From contig NZ_JAJISP010000007.1 in the NCBI RefSeq assembly GCF_022132145.1, positions 124,001-188,000 of the forward strand: 64,000 nt of DNA, in the 5' to 3' direction. This DNA comes from Pseudomonas sp. MMS21 TM103 (GTDB lineage: Bacteria > Pseudomonadota > Gammaproteobacteria > Pseudomonadales > Pseudomonadaceae). Shown one piece after another: positions 12,422-19,783 of the stretch; within the stretch, counting starts at the first letter, position 1, and each line of letters begins with the position of its first letter. Below the pieces are notes generated by a model. That model was not told the origin of the DNA. It was given only the letters and a program-made list of their open reading frames with translations, and ran no database searches. A program made the position numbers and the translations under genes.

Positions 12422-12752
12422 CAGCCTGTTCCGCCAACTGCCCTCCGACGCAGGGTTGCTCAGTATCGAGTTCGATGGCCAAGCCCTAGAGGTGCCGGCC
12501 GGTGTCTCGTTGGCGGCCGCCTTGCTCGCCAGCGGTATTCGCCATACCCGCAGCACCCCGGTGAGCGGCAGCCCGCGCGCGGCCTACTGCATGATGGGCG
12601 TGTGCTTCGAATGCCTGGTCGAAGTGGACGGCATGCCCAACTGCCAGGCCTGCCTATTGCCAGTCTCACCCGGCATGCGCGTGCGCAGCCAGCGCGGGGC
12701 CCGCAGCCTGAGCCCGGCGCCTGCGCTGGAGGAGCACCACGATGACGCTTGA
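12411..12752 (+). CDS. Small [2Fe-2S] ferredoxin-like oxidase subunit
   Basis: 113-aa protein with a plant-type [2Fe-2S] fold, like the N-terminal domain of sarcosine oxidase alpha or HcnA/OoxX-type small subunits. The cluster cysteines lie in AAYCMMGVCFECLVEV followed by NCQAC, i.e. C-x4-C-x2-C plus a distal Cys. It presumably carries electrons between the two flavoprotein subunits encoded on either side. The ATG at 12411 overlaps the upstream gene, with GAGG just before it. Confidence 0.85.
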   Translation: MPADSLFRQLPSDAGLLSIEFDGQALEVPAGVSLAAALLASGIRHTRSTPVSGSPRAAYCMMGVCFECLVEVDGMPNCQACLLPVSPGMRVRSQRGARSLSPAPALEEHHDDA

Positions 12753-14145
12753 ATCCGTCGACCTGCTGATCATCGGCGCCGGCCCCGCCGGCATGAGTGC
12801 GGCGCTCGAGGCGTGTCGCCATGGCCTGAGCGTGACGCTGCTGGACGAGCAGGGCTCACCCGGCGGGCAGATCTACCGCAACATCGACGGCAGCGACCCG
12901 CAACGCCTGGCGATACTCGGTGCGGATTACCAGGCCGGAGCAAGCCTGAGCGCTGCCTTTATGACCTGCGGCGCGCGCTATATCGCCGGCGCCGCGGTGT
13001 GGCAAGTCACCGCGCAGAAGCAGGTGCACTACCTGCTCGACGGCCGCGCCAGGGTCTTACACGCGCGGCGCTTGCTGATCGCCACCGGTGCCTATGAACG
13101 GCCCATGCCGATTCCCGGTTGGACCCTGCCCGGAGTGATGACCGCCGGTGCCGGCCAGATCCTGCTGAAAAATGCCGCGCTGTTACCCAAGGGGCCGGTG
13201 GTTCTGGCCGGCTGCGGCCCACTGCTGTACTTGTTGGCCGTGCAGTACCTGCGCGCCGGTGTTGCGCTGGCGGCGCTGGTCGATACCAGCAGTCACGCCG
13301 ATGCGCTCCGCGCCTGGCGCCAGCTGCCGGGCGCCTTGCGCGGCTGGCGCGAGCTGCTCAAGGGCCTGTCGTTGTTGGCGAGCTTGCGCCGCGCCGGCGT
13401 CGCGCATTACCGCGGCGCGCGTCATCTGGCTATTCAGGGCGAAGAGCAGGCCGAGGCCTTGCGCTTCAGCAGTGGCGGCATTGAGCGCCGCATTCCGGCG
13501 AGCTTGATCCTGTTACACCAAGGGGTGGTGCCGAACAGCCAGATCAGCTGGTCGCTGCGCTTGCAGCACCACTGGAACAACGAGCAACTGTGCTGGAGCG
13601 CCGGGCGCGACGTCTGGGGCGAAACCAGCCAGGCGGGCATTTTCATCGCCGGAGACGGTGGCGCCATTGGCGGTGCGCTGGCGGCGCAGCAACAGGGCCG
13701 GATCGCTGCCCTGGCCATCGCCGGGCAGTTGCAACGCCTCGCTGCGCCTGACATCGAGGCGCTCGCCAAACCCTATCGGCGCGCCCTGGCTCGACAGCTC
13801 GCTACGCGCCCTTTGATCGACACCCTGTACCGCCCGCCACTGGAAAACCGCGTACCGGCAGATGAAGTCATTGTCTGCCGCTGCGAGGAAGTCAGCGCCG
13901 GCGACGTACGCCAGCATGTCGACCTCGGCTGCCTCGGCCCCAACCAGACCAAAGCATTCGGCCGCTGCGGCATGGGTCCCTGCCAGGGGCGCCTGTGTGG
14001 CCTGAGCGTGACCGAAGTGATCGCCGAACGCCGTGGCGTCCCCCCGGCGCAGGTCGGCTACTACCGCATCCGTTCGCCCTTGAAACCCATCACCCTCGCC
14101 CAGTTGGCCAGCGAGCCCATAGCCAGCGCCCCTCAGGAGTCCTAA
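12742..14145 (+). CDS. FAD/NAD(P)-dependent oxidoreductase subunit with C-terminal BFD-like Fe-S domain
   Basis: 467-aa pyridine-nucleotide-disulfide-type flavoprotein resembling the alpha subunit of opine oxidases and HcnB. N-terminal FAD motif LLIIGAGPAGMSAALEA, GGQIYR, a second nucleotide region at about residues 150-180, and FIAGDGGAIGGALAA near 310. The last ~100 residues carry a bacterioferritin-associated-ferredoxin-like module: VICRCEEVS (C-x-C) and FGRCGMGPCQGRLCG. It overlaps the ferredoxin gene by 11 bases. With the two preceding genes it should make a heterotrimeric substrate dehydrogenase/oxidase. Confidence 0.86.
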   Translation: MTLESVDLLIIGAGPAGMSAALEACRHGLSVTLLDEQGSPGGQIYRNIDGSDPQRLAILGADYQAGASLSAAFMTCGARYIAGAAVWQVTAQKQVHYLLDGRARVLHARRLLIATGAYERPMPIPGWTLPGVMTAGAGQILLKNAALLPKGPVVLAGCGPLLYLLAVQYLRAGVALAALVDTSSHADALRAWRQLPGALRGWRELLKGLSLLASLRRAGVAHYRGARHLAIQGEEQAEALRFSSGGIERRIPASLILLHQGVVPNSQISWSLRLQHHWNNEQLCWSAGRDVWGETSQAGIFIAGDGGAIGGALAAQQQGRIAALAIAGQLQRLAAPDIEALAKPYRRALARQLATRPLIDTLYRPPLENRVPADEVIVCRCEEVSAGDVRQHVDLGCLGPNQTKAFGRCGMGPCQGRLCGLSVTEVIAERRGVPPAQVGYYRIRSPLKPITLAQLASEPIASAPQES

Positions 14146-14498
14146 TGAATAGCATCCAACGCATCGACAGCAATCCCCGCCTCAGCCGCGTGGTGGTGCA
14201 CAACGGCGTGGCCTGGCTCAGCGGCATAGTCGCCGCCGATTGCAGTCAGGATATTCGCGGGCAAACCCGCCAGGTGCTGCAGCGCCTGGAGGAATTACTC
14301 ACGGAGGTCGGCAGCGACAAAAGCCGCCTGCTCAGCGCGCAGATCTGGATGAAGGACATGCTCAGCGACTTCTCGGCGATGAACGATCAGTGGAGCGCCT
14401 GGTTCGCCCCCAGCGAGACACCGGCCCGCGCCACGGCCCAAGTGACCTTCGATGATACCGACATCCGCCTCGAGCTGATCGTCACTGCGGCGGTCTGA
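14145..14498 (+). CDS. RidA-family enamine/imine deaminase
   Basis: 117-aa member of the RidA/YjgF/UK114 family, which hydrolyses reactive enamine and imine intermediates. It contains WLSGIVAADC, the QTRQVLQRLEELLTEVGSD helix and the C-terminal arginine region (ETPARATAQVTF). The ATG overlaps the TAA of the upstream flavoprotein gene (TAATG), with CAGGAG seven bases before it. Its place in an amine-oxidase operon fits removal of the imine product (inference). Confidence 0.9.
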   Translation: MNSIQRIDSNPRLSRVVVHNGVAWLSGIVAADCSQDIRGQTRQVLQRLEELLTEVGSDKSRLLSAQIWMKDMLSDFSAMNDQWSAWFAPSETPARATAQVTFDDTDIRLELIVTAAV

Positions 14499-14660
14499 GC
14501 ACAGCACTCACCCTGAACCCGCCGGGTCCGCCCGGAGGTATGGCCTGAATGGCCAGCCAAGCGCCATGCACAGCAGTCATTCGGCTTGCTGCTGCCGATA
14601 ACGGGTGACTTCATTTCCTGGAGCATCTGGATTACAACAACAACGTAATTGGAGCCACCT

Positions 14661-15443
14661 ATGAATCGCTACAGCACTCTCAAGACCCTCGGCCTGGCGA
14701 CGCTGGTCGCATTTGCCTGCACCGCCCAGGCCGCCGACAAGCCCCTGCGCCTGGGCATCGAGGCGGCCTACCCGCCCTTCGCCTACAAAACCCCGGACAA
14801 TCAGATCCAGGGTTTCGACTACGACATCGGCCAGGCGCTGTGCGCCGAGATGAAGGTCACTTGCGAATGGAAAGAGGTCGAGTTCGACGGCCTGATCCCA
14901 TCGCTCAAGGTGCGCAAGATCGACGCCGCTCTGTCGTCGGTATCGATCACCGAGGAACGCCTGAAGTCGGTGGACTTCAGCCACAGCTACTACCGCGTCC
15001 CGGCGAAGCTGGTCGCTGGCAAAGACACTGGCATCGACCGCATCCCGGCGGATCTCAAGGGCAAGCGCATCGGCGTGCAGCGCGCCACCAACTTTGACCG
15101 CTATGCCAGTGAATACTTCGTGCCCGCTGGCGCCGAGGTGATCCGCTATGGCACCCAGAACGAGGTGTTCCTTGACCTGCTGGCCGGCCGCCTGGATGCC
15201 AGTCTGGCCGGTTCCATCGCCATCGAAGAAGGCCTGCTGAAGACGCCGGAAGGCAGCCCCTTTCAGTTCGTTGGCCCAAGCTTCACCGAACAGCAATATT
15301 TCGGCACGGGCGCCGGCATCGCGGTACGCAAAAATGACCCACTGGCTGCCGAGCTGAACAAGGCCCTGGCCGCCATTCGCGCCAACGGCACCTACGACCA
15401 GATCCGCAAGAAGTATTTTGACTTCGACATCTATGGCGACTGA
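14661..15443 (+). CDS. Periplasmic amino-acid/opine-binding protein of an ABC transporter
   Basis: 260-aa family 3 solute-binding protein (lysine/arginine/ornithine/octopine type). A Sec signal peptide ends TAQA before ADKPLRLGIEAAYPPFAYK. Ligand-pocket signatures are GFDYDIGQALC, FDGLIPSLKVRKIDA and SITEERLKSVDFS. The start at 14661 follows GGAG with 6-base spacing. No permease or ATPase gene is adjacent, so the protein either borrows another ABC transporter or the rest of the operon has been lost. The specificity probably matches the oxidase substrate. Confidence 0.88.
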   Translation: MNRYSTLKTLGLATLVAFACTAQAADKPLRLGIEAAYPPFAYKTPDNQIQGFDYDIGQALCAEMKVTCEWKEVEFDGLIPSLKVRKIDAALSSVSITEERLKSVDFSHSYYRVPAKLVAGKDTGIDRIPADLKGKRIGVQRATNFDRYASEYFVPAGAEVIRYGTQNEVFLDLLAGRLDASLAGSIAIEEGLLKTPEGSPFQFVGPSFTEQQYFGTGAGIAVRKNDPLAAELNKALAAIRANGTYDQIRKKYFDFDIYGD

Positions 15444-15456
15444 TTGAGTCCGCTCG

Positions 15457-15476
15457 TCGCCGCCCTGCGGCGGCGA
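15457..15476 (+). terminator. GC hairpin after the binding-protein gene
   Basis: TCGCCGCC / CTGC / GGCGGCGA is an 8-bp perfect stem 13 bases after the stop. It lacks a T-run, so it may be a weak or rho-assisted terminator or an mRNA 3' stabiliser. Confidence 0.45.
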
Positions 15477-15520
15477 GCCCGGCCTTCGCAACACCGTGAA
15501 CCTTAACTCGGGTGGTAGCT

Positions 15521-15847
15521 ATGGAACTTGATCGGGTTGAGCTTTTTGCGCTGGAGCGGTTGTTTGGCCAGGCTGACGCTGGGCCTCACTGCTTGGCAGT
15601 AGCGCGCCATCGTTTCGAGGTGTTGGAGCGCTCGAAGACGTCGGTCGGATTCTATTCAATCATTAAATACCCCCACGGCCTTGAGCAGATCCAGCCGCTG
15701 CAGGAGCTAAGCTTGCCCTTCAGGCACCATTTGCTGCCGTCTGGCGGCCACTTCGTCTGCTGGGTCGAGGGTGACTCAACGCTGTGCTTGGAGGCCGTCG
15801 CCAGTCAGCAGCCTTGGCCTGCGGACTTTACTCCGGCTGGCTTGTAA
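15521..15847 (+). CDS. Hypothetical protein, 108 aa
   Basis: Not recognised. The protein is 108 aa, soluble and lacks a signal peptide. It opens MELDRVELFALERLFG and contains FYSIIKYPHGLEQIQ and GGHFVCWVEGDSTLCLEAV, which look like a compact alpha/beta fold. The ATG at 15521 is preferred over the GTG at 15512. Its stop overlaps the first codon of the recQ-tail relic. It stands alone between the catabolic operon and the insertion sequence and may belong to the same imported segment. Confidence 0.6.
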   Translation: MELDRVELFALERLFGQADAGPHCLAVARHRFEVLERSKTSVGFYSIIKYPHGLEQIQPLQELSLPFRHHLLPSGGHFVCWVEGDSTLCLEAVASQQPWPADFTPAGL

Positions 15848-15938
15848 GGCGCTCGGGATTGCCTGCTTCGCTGCGTTGGACAGCTACCCCTACGCCGAGG
15901 TGCGCGCCTGGGCCGAGCAACAACGGGCCATGGCCTGA
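15846..15938 (+). pseudogene. Relic of a recQ 3' end (last ~30 codons)
   Basis: In frame from 15846 the sequence encodes KALGIACFAALDSYPYAEV then RAWAEQQRAMA and a stop. The intact recQ ends KARSMAGFAALERYPYAEV, RRWAEQAG, stop. The match begins at the same lysine and ends at the stop codon, with nucleotide identity of roughly 70 percent by eye, so this is a diverged homologous tail and not a recent copy. No upstream recQ sequence is attached. It suggests that the 10.08-15.85 kb segment separated recQ from its former 3' end. Confidence 0.7.
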
Positions 15939-16101
15939 CGTAGCGCGGCAATCGATAACAGCTGATATGGATTGAGGATGGTTCCAGGTCGAGCGGCCCG
16001 CTCGATCCGGAGAGGGGCGGCCCGGGCGGCATTCGACAATCCTCAGCTTGTGTGCCGCGCCGATGAACCCTGGTGCACTGCCTGCGGCGAGTGATGATGG
16101 G

Positions 16102-16113
16102 ATGGACTCCTCC
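16102..16113. repeat. Left subterminal inverted repeat of the IS1111-type element
   Basis: ATGGACTCCTCC, the exact reverse complement of 17519-17530. The immediately following bases repeat CTCCTC, and a GAGGAGGAG RBS lies 70 bases further on. Confidence 0.8.
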
Positions 16114-16191
16114 TCCTGTAGACGGCATCTAGGTGCCAAGTAATGTGTTCTGAGAAAGAGTCACAGTACTAACCAAGAGGAGGAGCCCGTC

Positions 16192-17274
16192 ATGCATGCT
16201 AATCCCGTTGCGGCACGTATGCACATCCATTGCGTCGATCTGGCCAAAGAGAAGTTCCAGGTACACAGCTTCAACCACTCTGGCGAGTGCCTGAAGCAGC
16301 GCACCTTGACGAGAAGCCAGTTCGAACGGTTTTTCTGTGACGCCCAGATGCCGCGTGGACTGATCGTGATGGAAGCCTGTGCCGGTGCCTCGCACTGGAG
16401 CCGCCGGTTCGAAGCCTTAGGTCACCAGACCCGCTTGCTGCCTGCCCAGTTCGTGGCCAAAAAACGCGTGGGCAACAAGAACGATGGCAATGATGCCGAC
16501 GCGATCTACGCCACCCATTGCGACAAACGGGTACGTCCGGTACCCACCAAAACCCTGGAGCAACAAGATCTGGCGGCATTGCACTGCGCACGGCAGTTAT
16601 TGATCAAACAACGCATTCAGCTCAGCAACCACATCCGCGGTTTACTGGCCGAGCGCGGTTGCGTGGCCGGCAAGGGCGACAAGGGATTTCAACTGCTCCT
16701 GGCGCGCGTCGCCGAACGGCTCGACCCCGAAGTCAGCGAGCCATTGCTGGAGATAATCGGCTTGCAGCTCAAGGTCCTGGAAGCCCTTGATGCGCAACTG
16801 AGCGCGCTGGAAAAACGCGTGCGCCAGGCGGCGCAGCAATCGCCCCTGGCCATGCACCTAACCAGTATCTTCGGGGTGGGGCCGGTGATTGCGACGGCGT
16901 TTGTCGCCGAACATGGCCGGGGTGTCGAACGCTATGCCGATGCGCGCCAGTTTGCCGCCAGCCTGGGGCTGACCCCGACGGAGCACTCCAGTGGGTCCAC
17001 ACACTGGCTCGGCTCGATCACCAAGTGGGGCGATGCCTATCGACGGCACTTGCTGACCCAAGGAGCGCACACCGTGGTCAGCAACTGTCATCGCCATCTG
17101 GACCCGCTGAGCGATCTGGCCCGGCGCCTGCTGGACAAACACAAGCGTCGTAATGTGGTCGTGATCGCGGTGGCCAATCGCATGGCCCGGATTATCTATG
17201 CCCTGTTCAAACACCCGCAGGATTACCGCATCACCCGCCAAGGCTGGGCGAACATCACCGCAGGAGGGTATTAA
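16192..17274 (+). CDS. IS110/IS1111 family DEDD transposase
   Basis: 360-aa recombinase. The N-terminal RuvC-like DEDD domain starts with HCVDLAKEKFQVH (first catalytic Asp) and includes VMEACAGASHW and the NDGNDADAI segment with later acidic residues. The C-terminal transposase_20 domain contains the helix-hairpin-helix-like SIFGVGPVIATAF, then ADARQFAASLGLTPTEHSSG and the conserved catalytic Ser region. A very strong RBS (AGGAGGAG) precedes the ATG. Full length, no internal stop. Confidence 0.95.
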   Translation: MHANPVAARMHIHCVDLAKEKFQVHSFNHSGECLKQRTLTRSQFERFFCDAQMPRGLIVMEACAGASHWSRRFEALGHQTRLLPAQFVAKKRVGNKNDGNDADAIYATHCDKRVRPVPTKTLEQQDLAALHCARQLLIKQRIQLSNHIRGLLAERGCVAGKGDKGFQLLLARVAERLDPEVSEPLLEIIGLQLKVLEALDAQLSALEKRVRQAAQQSPLAMHLTSIFGVGPVIATAFVAEHGRGVERYADARQFAASLGLTPTEHSSGSTHWLGSITKWGDAYRRHLLTQGAHTVVSNCHRHLDPLSDLARRLLDKHKRRNVVVIAVANRMARIIYALFKHPQDYRITRQGWANITAGGY

Positions 17275-17518
17275 GGTCTTTCGTACACTTGGGTTAACAC
17301 GCAGGAGGCTTTTCAAACAGCAGCATCGCTGAGATGGTTGAATCAGGTCAGACCGAACGCCGGAAATGCCGAGTAGGGTGTAGGCGCAAGAAGCGTCGCA
17401 GTGACGATAGGCACCGGTGTTGCGAACGCCCCATCTAGGCTCGGAGACGACGGTCTCCACAAATAGAAGCCGAATATACGTTAGCGCTGACTTTCAACAA
17501 TTCGAAGCTTGAAGCTGT
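17275..17518 (+). ncRNA. Non-coding right end of the IS, candidate bridge/seeker RNA
   Basis: The 244 bases between the transposase stop and the right inverted repeat hold no open frame but fold readily, for example GGAGAC/GACG/GTCTCC at 17443-17458 and CGTC/GCAGT/GACG at about 17393-17405. In IS1111-subgroup elements the guide RNA that brings donor and target together is encoded in this position, whereas IS110 proper encodes it at the left end. The assignment rests on position and structure; exact RNA ends are unknown. Confidence 0.5.
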
Positions 17519-17530
17519 GGAGGAGTCCAT
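17519..17530. repeat. Right subterminal inverted repeat of the IS1111-type element
   Basis: GGAGGAGTCCAT, exact reverse complement of 16102-16113. Outer flank begins ATACACCCTACGG. Confidence 0.8.
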
Positions 17531-17698
17531 ATACACCCTACGGACCGCGGATTGCTCCAGGCTGGGTGGCGCCTATTCGTAGGGCGGCTTCGGAGCGAAG
17601 CGACAGCCCGCAGAATGCGGTGTTGTACCGATGTGTCCTGATAGTTCTGCACTCACCTGAAGGGGCTTGGGTACAGAGGCAAATTCGGGAGCGCAAAC

Positions 17699-17741
17699 GA
17701 CGCATTCTTATCCCGATGCTAAACCGGGATAAGAATGCGTC
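17699..17741. repeat. Perfect 17-bp palindrome
   Basis: GACGCATTCTTATCCCG (17699-17715) and CGGGATAAGAATGCGTC (17725-17741) are exact reverse complements around a 9-base loop. No T-run follows, so it is not a standard terminator. It may be a protein-binding or mobile-element end site. Confidence 0.75.
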
Positions 17742-18214
17742 AGGGGAGAGGAAAATTCACAACCGAGGCGGCGCTGATGAGGGTCAGCAGCGTCTCGGAT
17801 TTCGATGGTTCACGCCCCGTCGGGGCGCTGGATCGGTATCGCTGGCCGCCTGGATCAGTGCCAGGGTGCTGCGTTGGATCGCCATGCTCTGCAGTTGAAC
17901 GGAGCTTCGTTAGCGCTAAGGCTATCAATCCTGACCTATGGTCGGGTTATACCGCTCTACTGTTTCGCCTTGTACGATTTTCCCCTACGCGAGCTACGGC
18001 GTTACGCGCTAAGCGCTAAGTTCGGTTGCCATCTGTCGTTGACCTGCACCCACGGTCTGTCATTCGGACTCCATGGTTGTACGTGCATTCTGTGCTTTGG
18101 CACTGCGGCCAGCGTGCAGAATCACGCGGGTGCTGATTGGGGGACAAGTGATGCTGGGTGTCGTCATTCGCTTAGGCCCTCCCTATTGCTGTCCTAAGTC
18201 ATAAGGTAGCCCGA

Positions 18215-18249
18215 TTTATCGCCAGAGGTTTAGTACGAGTGGCGATAAA
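18215..18249. repeat. 10-bp inverted repeat
   Basis: TTTATCGCCA (18215-18224) and TGGCGATAAA (18240-18249) are perfect complements around a 15-base loop that itself contains AGGTTT, complementary to AAACCT just outside the right arm. Confidence 0.65.
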
Positions 18250-18264
18250 ACCTGATGCTTCAGG

Positions 18265-18360
18265 AATTAACGCGCATAAACCCCGGCCCAGCGCCGTATT
18301 CCCTGGGCTGGGCCGATTTTCCCTGTCGAGAAACCAGCTCGGGGTGGCGTTATGCGTCAA
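18265..18360. repeat. Nested imperfect palindrome with inner hairpin
   Basis: Outer arms ACGCGCATAAACCCCG and CGGGGTGGCGTTATGCGT pair imperfectly (small insertions in each arm). Within them GGCCCAGC and GCTGGGCC form a perfect 8-bp hairpin. The result is a cloverleaf-like structure of about 95 bases with no coding potential. Function unknown. Confidence 0.5.
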
Positions 18361-18540
18361 CAGGCTCGTCAGTCACCTGGCCTTTACGGTATCCGCGATG
18401 CGCGCTGAGCAAGGGTCGATCCGCCACAGGCTCAATCGGCGCGTTTCCAGGCATTTCGGGGTCGACTTCAGACATCCGTGCAGACGCCAGACCCTCTAGG
18501 TTAGGCGGCTGTTATATCAGCCGAAAAACTTGGAGTAGAC

Positions 18541-18885
18541 ATGTCCAGCCCGATCACCGTTCTGCGCGATACCACCCCCATGCCGATGCTCGACGCCTGC
18601 AAATGGGAAAAGCTTGCCGGCGACCCGCACACCGTCAACCTCAATGCCTACACCTCGGAAGACGGCAGCAAGATCATGGGCACCTGGATCTGCACTCCCG
18701 GCAAATGGCGGGTCGCCTACGAGAAATGGGAGTACTGCCACTTCCAGGAAGGCTACTGCATCATCACCCCGGACGGTCAGGCGCCGATCCACCTCAAGGC
18801 CGGCGATATCTTCATCGTCGAACCGGGCATGCAAGGCACCTGGGAAGTGGTCGAGACGGTGCGCAAGTACTTCGTCTTCGCCTGA
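18541..18885 (+). CDS. Cupin-domain protein (ureidoglycine aminohydrolase-like cupin)
   Basis: 114-aa single-domain cupin of the Cupin_3/EutQ-like type. It has the paired motifs ICTPGKWRVAYEKWEYCHFQEG and HLKAGDIFIVEPGMQGTWEVVE, giving a small beta-barrel; the usual metal-binding His set is only partly kept (the first motif has WEYCHF). A good RBS (TTGGAG) lies 6 bases upstream. The gene stands alone; pathway unknown. Confidence 0.82.
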   Translation: MSSPITVLRDTTPMPMLDACKWEKLAGDPHTVNLNAYTSEDGSKIMGTWICTPGKWRVAYEKWEYCHFQEGYCIITPDGQAPIHLKAGDIFIVEPGMQGTWEVVETVRKYFVFA

Positions 18886-18937
18886 TATCCACAGTCGCGC
18901 AGCCAGGCGCAGATGTAGGGTGGCGTTCAACCACCAC

Positions 18938-19420
18938 CTAGGGGGCTCCTGGTGCGCTCGCTTCCTCCTCCGTCAAGCGCTGCAGGTAGATGGCGAAATC
19001 CGGGTCTTCCCCGCGCAATAACTGTGGCAGCCGTTCGCGGAAGTCCTCGCGTCGGCTCCACTCGCGCATGTAGTCCTCCCAGGAGTGCCAGCGCCGCTGT
19101 TTCTTCTCGTCCATGTTGGGCTCGTAGATCAGCAGATAGGCACGCTCGAACAGGGAAATGAGCATATCGAAGATCAGCAACATGCGTTCGCGCTGTTCGT
19201 CGGTCAAATCCGGGGTGGCAGGCTGGCTGCGCAGCTTCAGGTCCGGGTTGGCCAGTACCACTTCCAGGAAGTCGATATAGGCATCGGAGATCTGCTGCCA
19301 GGTGGCTTCCTGTTCATTCGCGCGCTCCTTGCGCTGTTCGACGAGGAACACACCAATCGCGAAGGGCAAGGCCACCACCGTGACGATGTAGGACAGCAGT
19401 TCCCAGGTTTCGAGTGTCAT
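18938..19420 (-). CDS. Membrane-anchored protein of unknown function
   Basis: 160 aa with one N-terminal transmembrane helix (ETWELLSYIVTVVALPFAIGV) followed by a charged, helical cytoplasmic domain rich in Glu/Arg (RKERANEQEATWQQISDAY, MREWSRREDFRERLPQLL). The start at 19420 is supported by GGGAG eight bases upstream. Not recognised as a named family. A degenerate second copy of this gene lies at 34062-34340 in the same orientation, so the family has duplicated within this chromosome region. Confidence 0.75.
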   Translation of the reverse strand: MTLETWELLSYIVTVVALPFAIGVFLVEQRKERANEQEATWQQISDAYIDFLEVVLANPDLKLRSQPATPDLTDEQRERMLLIFDMLISLFERAYLLIYEPNMDEKKQRRWHSWEDYMREWSRREDFRERLPQLLRGEDPDFAIYLQRLTEEEASAPGAP

Positions 19421-19783
19421 ATATCTCCCGTCGGCTAATGGCCGGTAGAGCAAGCAAAGCCCATTTTTCGCCGCGGCCGGCGCCAATCGCCCAGGCGCCC
19501 TTGGCAACATACGACCAGTGGCACAACTATGGCACACAGGCTGGCTATGCTCAGGTAGCGGGCCGAATGGGCCGCACCAATGCTGTCTTTCGCCCACTCA
19601 GCGGTATTTCTCGAACAGCATCGCGTTTATACAGGCAGTCTTCAGGTCAAACGGTGAGACAAGGCAGACAAGGGAAGTTGGTTAACAGCGTGTCATGTGC
19701 AACCTGAAAGTGGATGCCTCCGGAAAATTGATGGACGGTCCCAGGCGGCGGTTCAAGCAATTTGACGTGTAGGGATTCATATT
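19421..19783. other. Intergenic spacer
   Basis: 363 bases between divergent genes (minus-strand membrane protein and plus-strand multicopper oxidase). It should carry both promoters. No repeat, RNA gene or recognisable operator was seen. Confidence 0.5.

Larger units (their letters stand above)
16102..17530 (+). mobile_element. IS110-family insertion sequence, IS1111 subgroup
   Basis: A complete element bounded by 12-bp subterminal inverted repeats: ATGGACTCCTCC at 16102-16113 and GGAGGAGTCCAT at 17519-17530. Within it lie one DEDD transposase gene, a short left spacer and a 244-base non-coding right end. Subterminal repeats combined with a long 3' non-coding end are characteristic of the IS1111 subgroup. 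The true tips probably extend a few bases beyond each repeat. The element looks intact. Confidence 0.85.
17531..18540. other. Gene-free palindrome-rich spacer
   Basis: About 1 kb between the IS and the cupin gene with no convincing coding sequence on either strand. It holds three clear inverted-repeat structures (17699-17741, 18215-18249 and about 18265-18360). The self-complementary TTAGCGCTAA motif occurs near 17910, and a variant CTAAGCGCTAAG near 18008. Base composition is more AT-rich than the neighbours, suggesting remnant or foreign DNA. Confidence 0.6.

Noticed and set aside
17805-18197. A 130-codon plus-strand frame in the palindrome-rich spacer
   Set aside because: No RBS, unusual Cys/His/Leu composition, no family resemblance, and it runs through inverted-repeat DNA.
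18265-18506. Integron attC-like sites (GTTATGC and GTTAGGC next to inverted repeats)
   Set aside because: The R'' core sites (RYYYAAC) at matching distance are missing, no integrase or cassette array is present, and the arms do not follow attC pairing with extrahelical bases.
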